Part shown: positions 1 to 5,653 of the stretch, one piece after another
Numbering within the stretch: the stretch's first letter is position 1
How the letters are laid out: each line of letters opens with the position of its first letter
Assembly (NCBI GenBank): GCA_036507695.1
Contig: DATCIR010000109.1
Location: 1-6,027, forward strand
DNA from: JAKEGK01 sp036507695
GTDB lineage: Bacteria; Pseudomonadota; Gammaproteobacteria; SZUA-152
DNA length: 6,027 nt
Direction of reading: 5' to 3'
Program-made: the position numbers and the translations under genes
Notes under the pieces: model-generated
Seen by the model: the letters and a program-made list of their open reading frames with translations, nothing else
The model's database searches: none
Told to the model about the DNA's origin: nothing

Positions 1-88
1 TGTCCACTGATTATATTTACAATGGGTAACTACTCACCCCATGCTCAGCATAGGTTAAAGCGGTGCGGGTGTCTCCTGCCGGGGGCGT

Positions 89-110
89 CTGCGGCCAGGG
101 ATGGCCGCAG
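89..110. repeat. Inner stem-loop 1 of the palindromic element
   Basis: CTGCGGCCA (89-97) and TGGCCGCAG (102-110) form a perfect 9-bp GC-rich stem closed by a four-base loop (GGGA, 98-101). It sits inside the centre of the 1-223 palindrome. Confidence 0.85.
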
Positions 111-114
111 TCGA

Positions 115-137
115 CGGATTCGCCGGGAACGAATCCG
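115..137. repeat. Inner stem-loop 2 of the palindromic element
   Basis: CGGATTCG (115-122) and CGAATCCG (130-137) form a perfect 8-bp stem with a seven-base loop (123-129). Only four bases separate it from inner stem-loop 1, so both can form together at the tip of the long outer stem. Confidence 0.85.
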
Positions 138-208
138 GTCGCACGCAGTAGACACCCGCACCGCTTTAACCTATGCTGAGCATGGGGTGAGTAGTTACCC
201 ATTGTAAA

Positions 209-214
209 TATAAT
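209..214 (+). promoter_or_regulatory. Outward-facing -10-like box in the right arm of the palindrome
   Basis: A perfect TATAAT lies at 209-214, about 60 bases before the first lipoprotein start. The best -35 candidate at normal spacing (GTGAGT, 187-192, 16-base spacer) matches TTGACA at only three positions, and there is no extended -10 TG. It is the only consensus -10 box I found ahead of the operon, so it is a plausible but unproven operon promoter. By symmetry the same box lies at 10-15 on the other strand. Confidence 0.35.
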
Positions 215-260
215 CAGTGGACAGGACAGGTTCACATAATTCAATTACCTTGATGGATGT

Positions 261-266
261 AGGAGG
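261..266 (+). promoter_or_regulatory. Shine-Dalgarno site of the first lipoprotein gene
   Basis: AGGAGG, six bases before the ATG at 273. It is the strongest ribosome-binding site in the window and fixes the operon's first start codon. Confidence 0.8.
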
Positions 267-272
267 CAGAAA

Positions 273-845
273 ATGGCAAGCGCGCAAAATGGCATGAAAC
301 GGGTTGGCGTGATCGTGATTTTAGTGCTCGCGTTAAGCGCCTGTGCGGGTAAAACCAAAGTGGAAAGCGACATGAATATCAGTGGCGCGCCTGACTGGGT
401 GAACGAAGGCACGAATATCCTGAAGGATAAGGACGGGCGTTTATTCCATGGCGTGGGTTTCGCGCCGGAGATGGGTGACATGTCGCTGCAAAAATCCACG
501 GCGGATAACCGGGCGCGGGCGGAAGTGGCGCGCGTGCTTAGCTCTTATATGAACGTCTTGTCAAAGGATTATGTGGAATCCTCGGGCACCGGTGATCAGC
601 AGGAGTTGTCGCAGGCGGTATCGCACGATATCGAAAATATTACCAAAGTTAATTTGTCCGGCGCCAAGATTATCGGCAACTACCGCGACAAAAAAACCAA
701 CACCATATATTCCATCGCGGAACTGGACATGAAATATGTAAAGAGCATTCTGGATAACGTGGAAAATATGAATGCGGGATTCCGCAATCATATTAAAGCC
801 CAGGGTGATAATGTTTTTGACCGGATGGCGGGAGAGCGTAAATGA
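273..845 (+). CDS. LPP20-family lipoprotein (short form)
   Basis: This gene encodes a 190-residue predicted outer-membrane lipoprotein. The signal peptide has Lys9-Arg10, a hydrophobic stretch (11-21) and lipobox LSAC with the lipidated cysteine at Cys24. Residue +2 is Ala, so retention at the inner membrane is not expected. The mature part carries the LPP20-type pattern: PDW at 40-42, a GVGF turn at 60-63 and a helix with ADNRARAEVA at 77-86, followed by a beta-rich tail ending near residue 160. The start at 273 is supported by AGGAGG at 261-266, six bases upstream; Met8 lacks such a site. The stop overlaps the next start (ATGA, 842-845), indicating translational coupling. LPP20 was named from a Helicobacter lipoprotein; its molecular function here is unknown. 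The gene is a paralogue of the fourth gene of the operon. Confidence 0.88.
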   Translation: MASAQNGMKRVGVIVILVLALSACAGKTKVESDMNISGAPDWVNEGTNILKDKDGRLFHGVGFAPEMGDMSLQKSTADNRARAEVARVLSSYMNVLSKDYVESSGTGDQQELSQAVSHDIENITKVNLSGAKIIGNYRDKKTNTIYSIAELDMKYVKSILDNVENMNAGFRNHIKAQGDNVFDRMAGERK

Positions 846-1462
846 ATAACCAGGCAATGATAACGTTGCGGACCTTCCAAGTTTTGGTTATTTGTCTCGC
901 GCTCGTGGCGCTTACAGCCTGTTCGAAAAAAGTAACCCGGATTGATGTCGAGGAGACCAAGGATTTAAGCGGTGACTGGAATGATACCGACTCCCGGCTT
1001 GTGTCAAAGGAAATGATTGGCGATGTGTTAAGCCGCCCCTGGATTGCGGATTTTGTCCAGAAAAGCGGGAAAAAACCGGCGGTCATCGTCGGTGAAATCC
1101 GTAACCTGAGCCACGAGCATATTGCGGTCGGCACGTTTGTGGGGGATATGGAACGGGAATTAATTAACTCCGGGCGGGTGGATTTCGTGGCGTCCAAAAC
1201 CGAACGCGAGGAGGTTCGTGAAGAGCGGACTGACCAGGATTTGCATGCCAGCGAACAAACGCGCAAAGCCATGGGCGAAGAATACGGCGCGGACTATATG
1301 CTAAAAGGCAGCATCAACACCATTATCGACTCCGAGGGCGATGAGCAGGTCAAGTATTATCAAGTGGACCTCACGTTGATCAGCCTGGCGGACAACCGTA
1401 AGTCATGGGTTGGCCAGAAGAAAATCAAGAAGTTCATCGAGAAAAACAAATTGCGGTTGTAG
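842..1462 (+). CDS. LpoB-like lipoprotein (penicillin-binding protein activator family)
   Basis: This gene encodes a 206-residue predicted lipoprotein. The signal peptide has a hydrophobic core (12-24) and lipobox LTAC, with Cys27 lipidated and Ser at +2, consistent with the outer membrane. The mature domain shows the LpoB/COG3417 pattern: SGDWNDTDSRLVSKEM (43-58), a strand at KPAVIVGEIRN (78-88), FVGDMERELINSGRVDFV (99-116), EEYGADYMLKGSI (146-158) and a C-terminal WVGQKKIKKFI (189-199). In Escherichia coli LpoB stimulates the PBP1B peptidoglycan synthase through the periplasm. That protein has a long proline-rich linker after the lipid anchor, whereas here residues 28-75 contain a single proline, so PBP activation should not be assumed. 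The start codon overlaps the previous stop by four bases, with GGAG at 831-834. It is the second gene of the operon. Confidence 0.85.
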   Translation: MNNQAMITLRTFQVLVICLALVALTACSKKVTRIDVEETKDLSGDWNDTDSRLVSKEMIGDVLSRPWIADFVQKSGKKPAVIVGEIRNLSHEHIAVGTFVGDMERELINSGRVDFVASKTEREEVREERTDQDLHASEQTRKAMGEEYGADYMLKGSINTIIDSEGDEQVKYYQVDLTLISLADNRKSWVGQKKIKKFIEKNKLRL

Positions 1463-1517
1463 CATATTGCCGCCGGCGGGAAGTTGGGTGTATGAGCGTT
1501 ACCAGGAAGCCGGGTTA

Positions 1518-2873
1518 ATGTGTTTGCGTGAACTATGTACGGTGCTGCTGATGGCGGCTGTTTGCGGTTGCGCCGGGTATAGCGCCACTATCCGCAGCGT
1601 GGAGCAGCAACTGGTGGTGCAGAACTATCCGGCCGCGCTGGCGATGCTTGAAAAACTCTATGCCAATTCCAGCCGCGATGCGGTGCTCTACAATCTCAAT
1701 AAAGGCATGTTGTTGCGCATGAACGGCGATTACAGCGCGAGTAACACAGCCTTGGAAACGGCGAAGCAACTGATGGAAAGGCTGGACGCCATCAGCGTGA
1801 CAGAACAGACCAGTTCCTTGCTGATCAACGACCAGGTCAAAAGTTATGAAGGCGAGATGTTTGAAAAACTGGTGCTGCATTTTTACAAGATTCTGAATTA
1901 CCTTGCACTCGGTAAAAAAGATGAAGCCCGCGTCGAAGTACTGCAAGCCGACCAACGCTTGAAGGAAATTAAACAACAACTGTCGCGCGATGTTTTGCCT
2001 GAAGAAGCCGGGGTGCGGTATTTATCGGGTATCGTCTTTGAAGATTTGGGCGAGTGGAGCGATGCCATGATTGCTTACCGCAAAGCTTATGCAGCCTATA
2101 AGCACGGTCTGGACGGCTTCAAACTATCCATACCCTACTCGTTAAAGCTGGCCTTGCTGCGTCTCGCCGATCGCCAAGGTTTGTACGATGAACTGGCGCA
2201 ATTCACGCAGGAATTCGGCATTCAGCAGTGGGAAACCATCGCCGAACGGCAGACCAAAGGGGAGCTGGTGATTGTCGTGAACAGCGGTCTGGCGCCGGTC
2301 AAACTACCGAATTCAGCCACCGTGATCAGCCCGTCATCCGGGCAACTGATCAGGATATCGGTGCCGGTCTATGTCACGCGGCCCATCGCTGTCAGTGGGG
2401 TGAACTACCAGGTTGCGGACCAGCAGGGTCAATTGGAAATGATGGAAATCGTGGACTCGCTGGCTTTAAAAGCCCTGGAGCGCAATATGCCATCTATTAT
2501 AGCCAGGGCGGCGGCAAGACAGGCGATAAAATACCAGGCAACGAAACAGGGCAATCAGGAAAATGCCGCCCTGGGTCTGCTGGTCAATATTGGCGGCGCG
2601 TTGCTGGAACAGGCGGATACCCGGAGCTGGACCACATTGCCGCAGTCGATCTATATGGCGCGCATAGCGCTTGATCCCGGCACCTATAATTTGTCATTGA
2701 ATATTGTGTCCAGCTATGACGGGAATAATCAAACGCTGGATGTCGGCGGCCTGGAAGTCAGGGCGGGCAAAAACACTTATCAATCTCTGCACTGGATTCC
2801 GCCCAATGTCACCAACCTTCCTGGCAGCCCCAGGGAATACACACGAGTGAATGCGACTTATGGTATACGCTAG
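1518..2873 (+). CDS. COG3014-type helical-repeat lipoprotein
   Basis: This gene encodes 451 residues. The frame opens at 1410 inside the previous gene, but I chose the ATG at 1518: AGGAAG (1504-1509) lies eight bases upstream and it directly gives a signal peptide with a lipobox-like VCGC, Cys18. A GTG at 1488 is an alternative. Residues about 25-235 look like TPR-type helical repeats, with YPAALAMLEKLYA (37-49), SYEGEMFEKLVLHFYKILNYLALG (109-132) and LGEWSDAMIAYRKAYAAY (177-194). Residues about 248-295 are beta-rich (GELVIVVNSGLAPVKLP). A short hydrophobic segment (352-363) precedes ADTRSWTTLPQSIYMARIAL (366-385), and the tail resembles a beta sandwich. The architecture and motifs match, from memory, the uncharacterised COG3014 family, which tends to occur beside LpoB-like and LPP20 genes. 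It probably acts as a periplasmic scaffold. The 3' end overlaps the next gene. Confidence 0.82.
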   Translation: MCLRELCTVLLMAAVCGCAGYSATIRSVEQQLVVQNYPAALAMLEKLYANSSRDAVLYNLNKGMLLRMNGDYSASNTALETAKQLMERLDAISVTEQTSSLLINDQVKSYEGEMFEKLVLHFYKILNYLALGKKDEARVEVLQADQRLKEIKQQLSRDVLPEEAGVRYLSGIVFEDLGEWSDAMIAYRKAYAAYKHGLDGFKLSIPYSLKLALLRLADRQGLYDELAQFTQEFGIQQWETIAERQTKGELVIVVNSGLAPVKLPNSATVISPSSGQLIRISVPVYVTRPIAVSGVNYQVADQQGQLEMMEIVDSLALKALERNMPSIIARAAARQAIKYQATKQGNQENAALGLLVNIGGALLEQADTRSWTTLPQSIYMARIALDPGTYNLSLNIVSSYDGNNQTLDVGGLEVRAGKNTYQSLHWIPPNVTNLPGSPREYTRVNATYGIR

Positions 2874-3894
2874 AATAGTTATTTACGGAGTGTTATTGGC
2901 AAACCTGCTGGCGTGTTCCGGCGCCGCCAGCAAGCCGGGTTCGGAACCGGACTGGGTGGCGGGCAACAGCGCCAAGTACACCAGCCAGCGTTATCTGCTG
3001 GGGCGCGGTCAGGCGGACAATACCGCAATGGCGGAAGACCGGGCGCGGGCGGATTTGGCAAAAATATTTATGGTGAACATTAACGTCGCTGATATTGACC
3101 GGCAAAAGTTTACCAGCACCACGGGTGAGCAGCCTGCCAGCGAGCTAACGTCAGAGGTCAGCCGGACCATCGTCACCAGCACCAGCCAGATATTAAAAGG
3201 CGTGCAGATTGCCGGTATCTGGACCGACGAAGCCCGCAAAACCGTGCATGCCCTGGCGGTTTTGCCCCGGCAGGAGGCGTCGCATGGGATCCGGCAGGAG
3301 ATTTCCCGCCTGGACAGCCTGACCCGGGCGAGTATCGACGCCGCGGCCAGCGCCAAGCAGCCATTGGACCAGGTGGCTTATGCGCGCCGGGCGGTTATTG
3401 CGCAACAGGAAAGGCTTGGGCACCAAAAATCCCTGCAGATCATTGATCCCAGCGGCCGTGGCGATCCGGCGCAATATGATATCGCCAGGCTTATCACCGA
3501 TTATGAAAAGTTGCTGCCCCGGGTAAGTATCAAACCGGTAATGATGGGCGAGAACCTGGGCATTGTCGCGAGTGCGCTGCCAGCCGCGTTGTCGTCGGCG
3601 GGATTTACCGTGACCGAAAGCGATACTGCCGACTACGTAATGGAAGTCTCGCTCAAGTTGGCCGAGACTTTCCAGAAAGAAGGCTGGTTCTGGGGCCGGG
3701 GGGTGCTGTTAATGAATCTGCGCGACCGGCAAAACACCGTGCTCGGACAGAAAGAGTGGCCGGTAAAAGCTTCAGCGCGGGAGGAGTCGGAAGTCATGCT
3801 GCGGGTGGAGCGCGCGGCGGATGACATTTTGCATCAGAATCTTTTACCGGCTATGGTGGGATTTGCCCTGGCCGGCAACGCGGCGGTCAAATAA
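2851..3894 (+). CDS. LPP20-family lipoprotein with extra C-terminal domain
   Basis: This gene encodes 347 residues. The signal peptide has Arg8, a hydrophobic stretch (9-20) and lipobox LLAC, with Cys22 lipidated and Ser at +2. The N-terminal half repeats the LPP20 pattern of the first gene: PDW (33-35), LLGRGQA (49-55) and AEDRARADLA (61-70), through to about residue 140. A charged helical linker (about 141-190) leads to a second domain (about 222-340): VSIKPVMMGENLGIVASAL, a predicted strand at DYVMEVSLKL (261-270), a WFWGRG turn (279-284) and a final helix. I do not recognise this domain confidently; the alternating strands and helices loosely recall the LpoB or TolB-N fold. The start at 2851 overlaps the preceding gene by 23 bases; Met4 at 2860 would also work, and neither has a strong ribosome site, consistent with coupled translation. 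It is the last gene of the operon. Confidence 0.83.
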   Translation: MRLMVYARIVIYGVLLANLLACSGAASKPGSEPDWVAGNSAKYTSQRYLLGRGQADNTAMAEDRARADLAKIFMVNINVADIDRQKFTSTTGEQPASELTSEVSRTIVTSTSQILKGVQIAGIWTDEARKTVHALAVLPRQEASHGIRQEISRLDSLTRASIDAAASAKQPLDQVAYARRAVIAQQERLGHQKSLQIIDPSGRGDPAQYDIARLITDYEKLLPRVSIKPVMMGENLGIVASALPAALSSAGFTVTESDTADYVMEVSLKLAETFQKEGWFWGRGVLLMNLRDRQNTVLGQKEWPVKASAREESEVMLRVERAADDILHQNLLPAMVGFALAGNAAVK

Positions 3895-3985
3895 CATCGC
3901 GCCCGGTCAGGATCAAAGACGTTTATTTCAGTTTCCCCTGTATTACCCCTTCGAATCTGCCGCTAAGGTATTACACGCCCAGGCA

Positions 3986-4011
3986 GGATAAACTGTTATT
4001 GCTGTTTATCC
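3986..4011. repeat. Inverted repeat between the lipoprotein operon and parA
   Basis: GGATAAAC (3986-3993) and GTTTATCC (4004-4011) are perfect complements around a ten-base loop. No T-run follows on either strand, so this is not a normal intrinsic terminator. It lies 92 bases after the operon stop and about 60 bases before the candidate -35 of parA. It could be an operator or a Rho-type pause or RNA-stabilising hairpin. Confidence 0.5.
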
Positions 4012-4069
4012 GTTCTGTGACCGTTGTTGCGGGGGCTATGCGAACGGGTTCACAAATAACTTCCCGCGT

Positions 4070-4098
4070 TTGAACCATAATTTATACAGGGATAATAT
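4070..4098 (+). promoter_or_regulatory. Candidate sigma70 promoter for the ParA gene
   Basis: TTGAAC at 4070-4075 (four of six to TTGACA) is followed after 17 bases by TAATAT at 4093-4098 (four of six). GATAAT at 4091-4096 matches the -10 better (five of six) but gives a short 15-base spacer. A stem GGTTCA/TGAACC (4047-4052 with 4071-4076) overlaps the -35. Transcription would begin near 4105, leaving a leader of some 40-70 bases depending on the start codon. Confidence 0.3.
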
Positions 4099-4172
4099 AG
4101 TCATTTCCGGGATATATGACGGTTCCGGAAGGTATATCTTATAAAATGAAATGGCGGTATCTGGCGATGGCG

Positions 4173-4877
4173 ATGAAAAAAATCCTGGTGATTAACTCAA
4201 AAGGCGGCAGTGGTAAAACCACAATTGCCACCAACCTGGCAAGCTATTACGCCCACAATGGGCAACTCACCGTATTGATGGATTACGATCCGCAAGGCTC
4301 CTCGATGCAGTGGTTAAAACTGCGGCCGGCCCATTTAAACCAGATCCACGGCGCCAATGCAGCCCGGCGCAAGGGTAACGTGATCCGCAGCTGGCAAATG
4401 GTTATATCTCCCAGCACCCAACAATTGGTGATCGACGCGCCCGCGGGTGTCGATGGCATTTTAATGCAGGAATTGGTGCAGCGCGCCGACAGCATTGTTA
4501 TACCGGTGGCGCCATCACCCGTGGACATACACGCCACCTCCGATTTCATCAAGGACCTATTCTTAATCGGCAAGATTCGCTTACATAACACCCGGCTCGC
4601 GGTGATAGCGAATAGGGTTAGAAGCAATGGTCCATTGTACGAACCATTGCGGCGCTTTCTGGATTCCCTGCAAATTCCCTTTGTGACTTCAGTGACCGAT
4701 ACGGATAACTATGTCGAAGCCATGGGCATGGGAATGGGCGTGGTTGAAATGGATTTTGAAAAAACCTTAACCGAACGTATGGAACTGCAACCTCTAGTTG
4801 ACTGGTTGGGTGAACCGGAAAAAAAAGAGCATAACGTCACCAAACTTTTCCCTGGCAAGTCTGCAGTAGCTTATTAG
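4173..4877 (+). CDS. ParA/MinD-type ATPase (orphan)
   Basis: This gene encodes 234 residues from the chosen start; the frame is open from 4116, and 4146 is an alternative Met. No start has a good ribosome site (GGAAGG at 4127-4132 is 13 bases before 4146), so I used the family habit of beginning just before the first strand (MKKILVIN). All deviant Walker motifs are present: KGGSGKTT (10-17) with signature Lys10 and P-loop Lys15, DYDPQG (37-42), Walker B LVIDAP (85-90) with Asp88, and ANRV (146-149). Such ATPases dimerise on ATP, bind DNA nonspecifically and position chromosomes, plasmids or protein cargo. The C-terminal tail (214-234) is charged and poorly conserved-looking. No ParB, parS cluster or cargo gene is visible within the window, so the cargo is unknown. 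It seems separate from the upstream lipoprotein operon. Confidence 0.87.
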   Translation: MKKILVINSKGGSGKTTIATNLASYYAHNGQLTVLMDYDPQGSSMQWLKLRPAHLNQIHGANAARRKGNVIRSWQMVISPSTQQLVIDAPAGVDGILMQELVQRADSIVIPVAPSPVDIHATSDFIKDLFLIGKIRLHNTRLAVIANRVRSNGPLYEPLRRFLDSLQIPFVTSVTDTDNYVEAMGMGMGVVEMDFEKTLTERMELQPLVDWLGEPEKKEHNVTKLFPGKSAVAY

Positions 4878-5059
4878 GGTTGCTAGTTCATAATTGGTTT
4901 AATCACCGATTCACAAACGCCGGAATTCAGCATCGGCATTGTTTATTGCCGTTGCCCCGTCCGCCTGTCCGCGCCACCTTACCCATCCCCCAATTCCCCG
5001 TATTTTTTGAAATTATCCGATTTTTGCCGCGAGTACTTCCGTGAAAATATTTTACAAAT

Positions 5060-5075
5060 TGTGAATCACGTCACA
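5060..5075. promoter_or_regulatory. CRP/Vfr-like binding palindrome
   Basis: TGTGA (5060-5064), six bases, then TCACA (5071-5075): both half-sites of the CRP consensus at the correct spacing. It is preceded by AAAT, which also suits the consensus. A possible weak promoter lies downstream on the + strand (TTGATT 5083-5088, TTTATA 5107-5112), but no clear gene follows it. Confidence 0.45.
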
Positions 5076-5185
5076 CAGCATTTTGATTATTTTTCGCGAA
5101 CGATCTTTTATACCGGTATTCAGGCATGATTTGCCGTGGACAGTCAGCAATGTCCGTAAACCATTATTGCTTTAAATGTTCAATG

Positions 5186-5311
5186 CTATTCCGGCGGGAA
5201 ATAATTGCCCCGCAAAAGTCCCGTCTCATCCTCATACCACATGGCTTTCTTTGCGTTAAACACGCGTTTCATCCACACCTCGGCGGGCGTCTTTCCATCC
5301 AAATGCTGATT
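5186..5311 (-). pseudogene. Probable C-terminal remnant of a DDE/integrase-type transposase
   Basis: On the - strand the last 41 codons before a TAG at 5186-5188 read NQHLDGKTPAEVW (5311 down to 5273), then a basic stretch and WYEDETGLLRGNYFPPE at the end. The 'HL-G-TPAEVW' motif is the usual end of the catalytic core in rve-type transposases (IS3/IS481-like), where it follows a YN-RPHQ segment, and several such proteins end with a 'GLL-G-Y-PP' tail. Upstream the frame is open to about 5437 but turns into unrelated-looking, cysteine-rich sequence without the RPHQ segment or catalytic residues, so the gene is broken or only its 3' end survives. A second frame nearby contains HFREWIRP, faintly like the missing segment, hinting at frameshifts. 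This is recognition from memory; the call is moderate. Confidence 0.45.
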
Positions 5312-5593
5312 TCGCGTGAAAGACTTTTTTCTCGACCACTGCTCCTGAGTGTGTTTGCCTTTTACAGTACCAGCCTTGGGATTTTCGCTGCAATGGACGG
5401 ATCCATTCCCGGAAATGTAACCACAACCAACACACAATAATCCAAAGAATAAAAATCATTGCTCAACACTCGTCATTACCCTTACCCTTAAATAAACACT
5501 ATCGGCAATTGCCGGCGCGGTTTTCAGATAGGCCTACCGGGACGAGGAGGATGAATAATAGAAGAAGAGGAAAGGGAATATAGCGACGCCAAT

Positions 5594-5614
5594 AAAAAGG
5601 GCCGCGTCAGGGCC
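5594..5614 (-). terminator. Weak intrinsic terminator candidate for the Rpn-family gene
   Basis: Read on the - strand, GGCC (5614-5611) and GGCC (5603-5600) can pair around a seven-base loop, followed after one C by a run of five T (complement of AAAAA, 5598-5594). It lies 40 bases beyond the stop codon of the - strand gene. The stem is only four pairs, so it may be weak or chance. Confidence 0.3.
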
Positions 5615-5653
5615 TATTGAAATTCTGAGTTATAGTGGTATCTGTCTGGTTGG

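Larger units (their letters stand above)
1..223. repeat. Large nested palindromic element (74-bp perfect inverted repeat), possibly MITE-like
   Basis: Bases 1-74 and 150-223 are perfect reverse complements; I compared all 74 positions. After one mismatch (75/149), four more pairs form (76-79 with 145-148). The 75-base centre contains two independent stem-loops (89-110 and 115-137). The outer ends read TGTCCACTGATT and its complement. No reading frame across it resembles a protein; open frames in the arms mirror each other because of the symmetry. The repeat begins at base 1, so the left arm may extend beyond the window and no target-site duplication can be tested. It could be a non-autonomous transposon, a remnant of a larger element with long terminal repeats, or a dispersed palindromic repeat. 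The structure is certain; its class is not. Confidence 0.9.
4878..5653. other. Long intergenic region without an intact gene
   Basis: About 780 bases separate the ParA stop from the stop of the Rpn-family gene on the other strand. Open frames here are short and look non-coding, apart from a transposase-like tail on the - strand (5186-5311). The stretch 5030-5125 is AT-rich and holds a CRP-like palindrome and the ten-base palindrome ATACCGGTAT (5110-5119). A weak 5-bp hairpin (4934-4951) follows parA but has no T-run. GGACA/TGTCC (5138-5142 and 5151-5155) forms a small stem. CGGCAATTGCCG (5503-5514) is a 12-base palindrome. An ATG at 5550 follows a purine-rich AGGAGG too closely to be translated well and opens only ten codons. 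Confidence 0.7.

Noticed and set aside
17..244. Open frames on both strands across the palindrome (61-75 codons)
   Set aside because: They begin with the same residues because the arms mirror each other, cross the hairpin centre, and have no plausible protein pattern.
1410..1517. N-terminal extension of the COG3014-type gene from the ATG at 1410
   Set aside because: It would overlap the LpoB-like gene and bury the signal peptide behind a 36-residue basic stretch; the ATG at 1518 has a better ribosome site.
2228..2674. 148-codon + strand frame inside the COG3014-type gene
   Set aside because: It is a shifted shadow of a well-supported gene, with low-complexity Gly/Gln-rich content and no ribosome site.
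229..4056. Shared GGTTCACA at 229-236 and 4047-4054 as a common operator upstream of both transcription units
   Set aside because: Only eight bases match, the flanks differ, and the positions relative to the promoter candidates are not comparable.
4934..4951. Terminator for the ParA gene
   Set aside because: The stem is only five pairs with an eight-base loop, and no T-run follows.
5138..5155. GGACA/TGTCC stem as a second copy of the end of the left palindrome
   Set aside because: Only the five- to seven-base tip (GTGGACA) is shared; nothing of the following arm sequence is present.
5126..5440. 104-codon + strand frame in the intergenic region
   Set aside because: It lies antisense to the transposase-like tail, has no ribosome site or recognisable motif, and ends in low-complexity residues.
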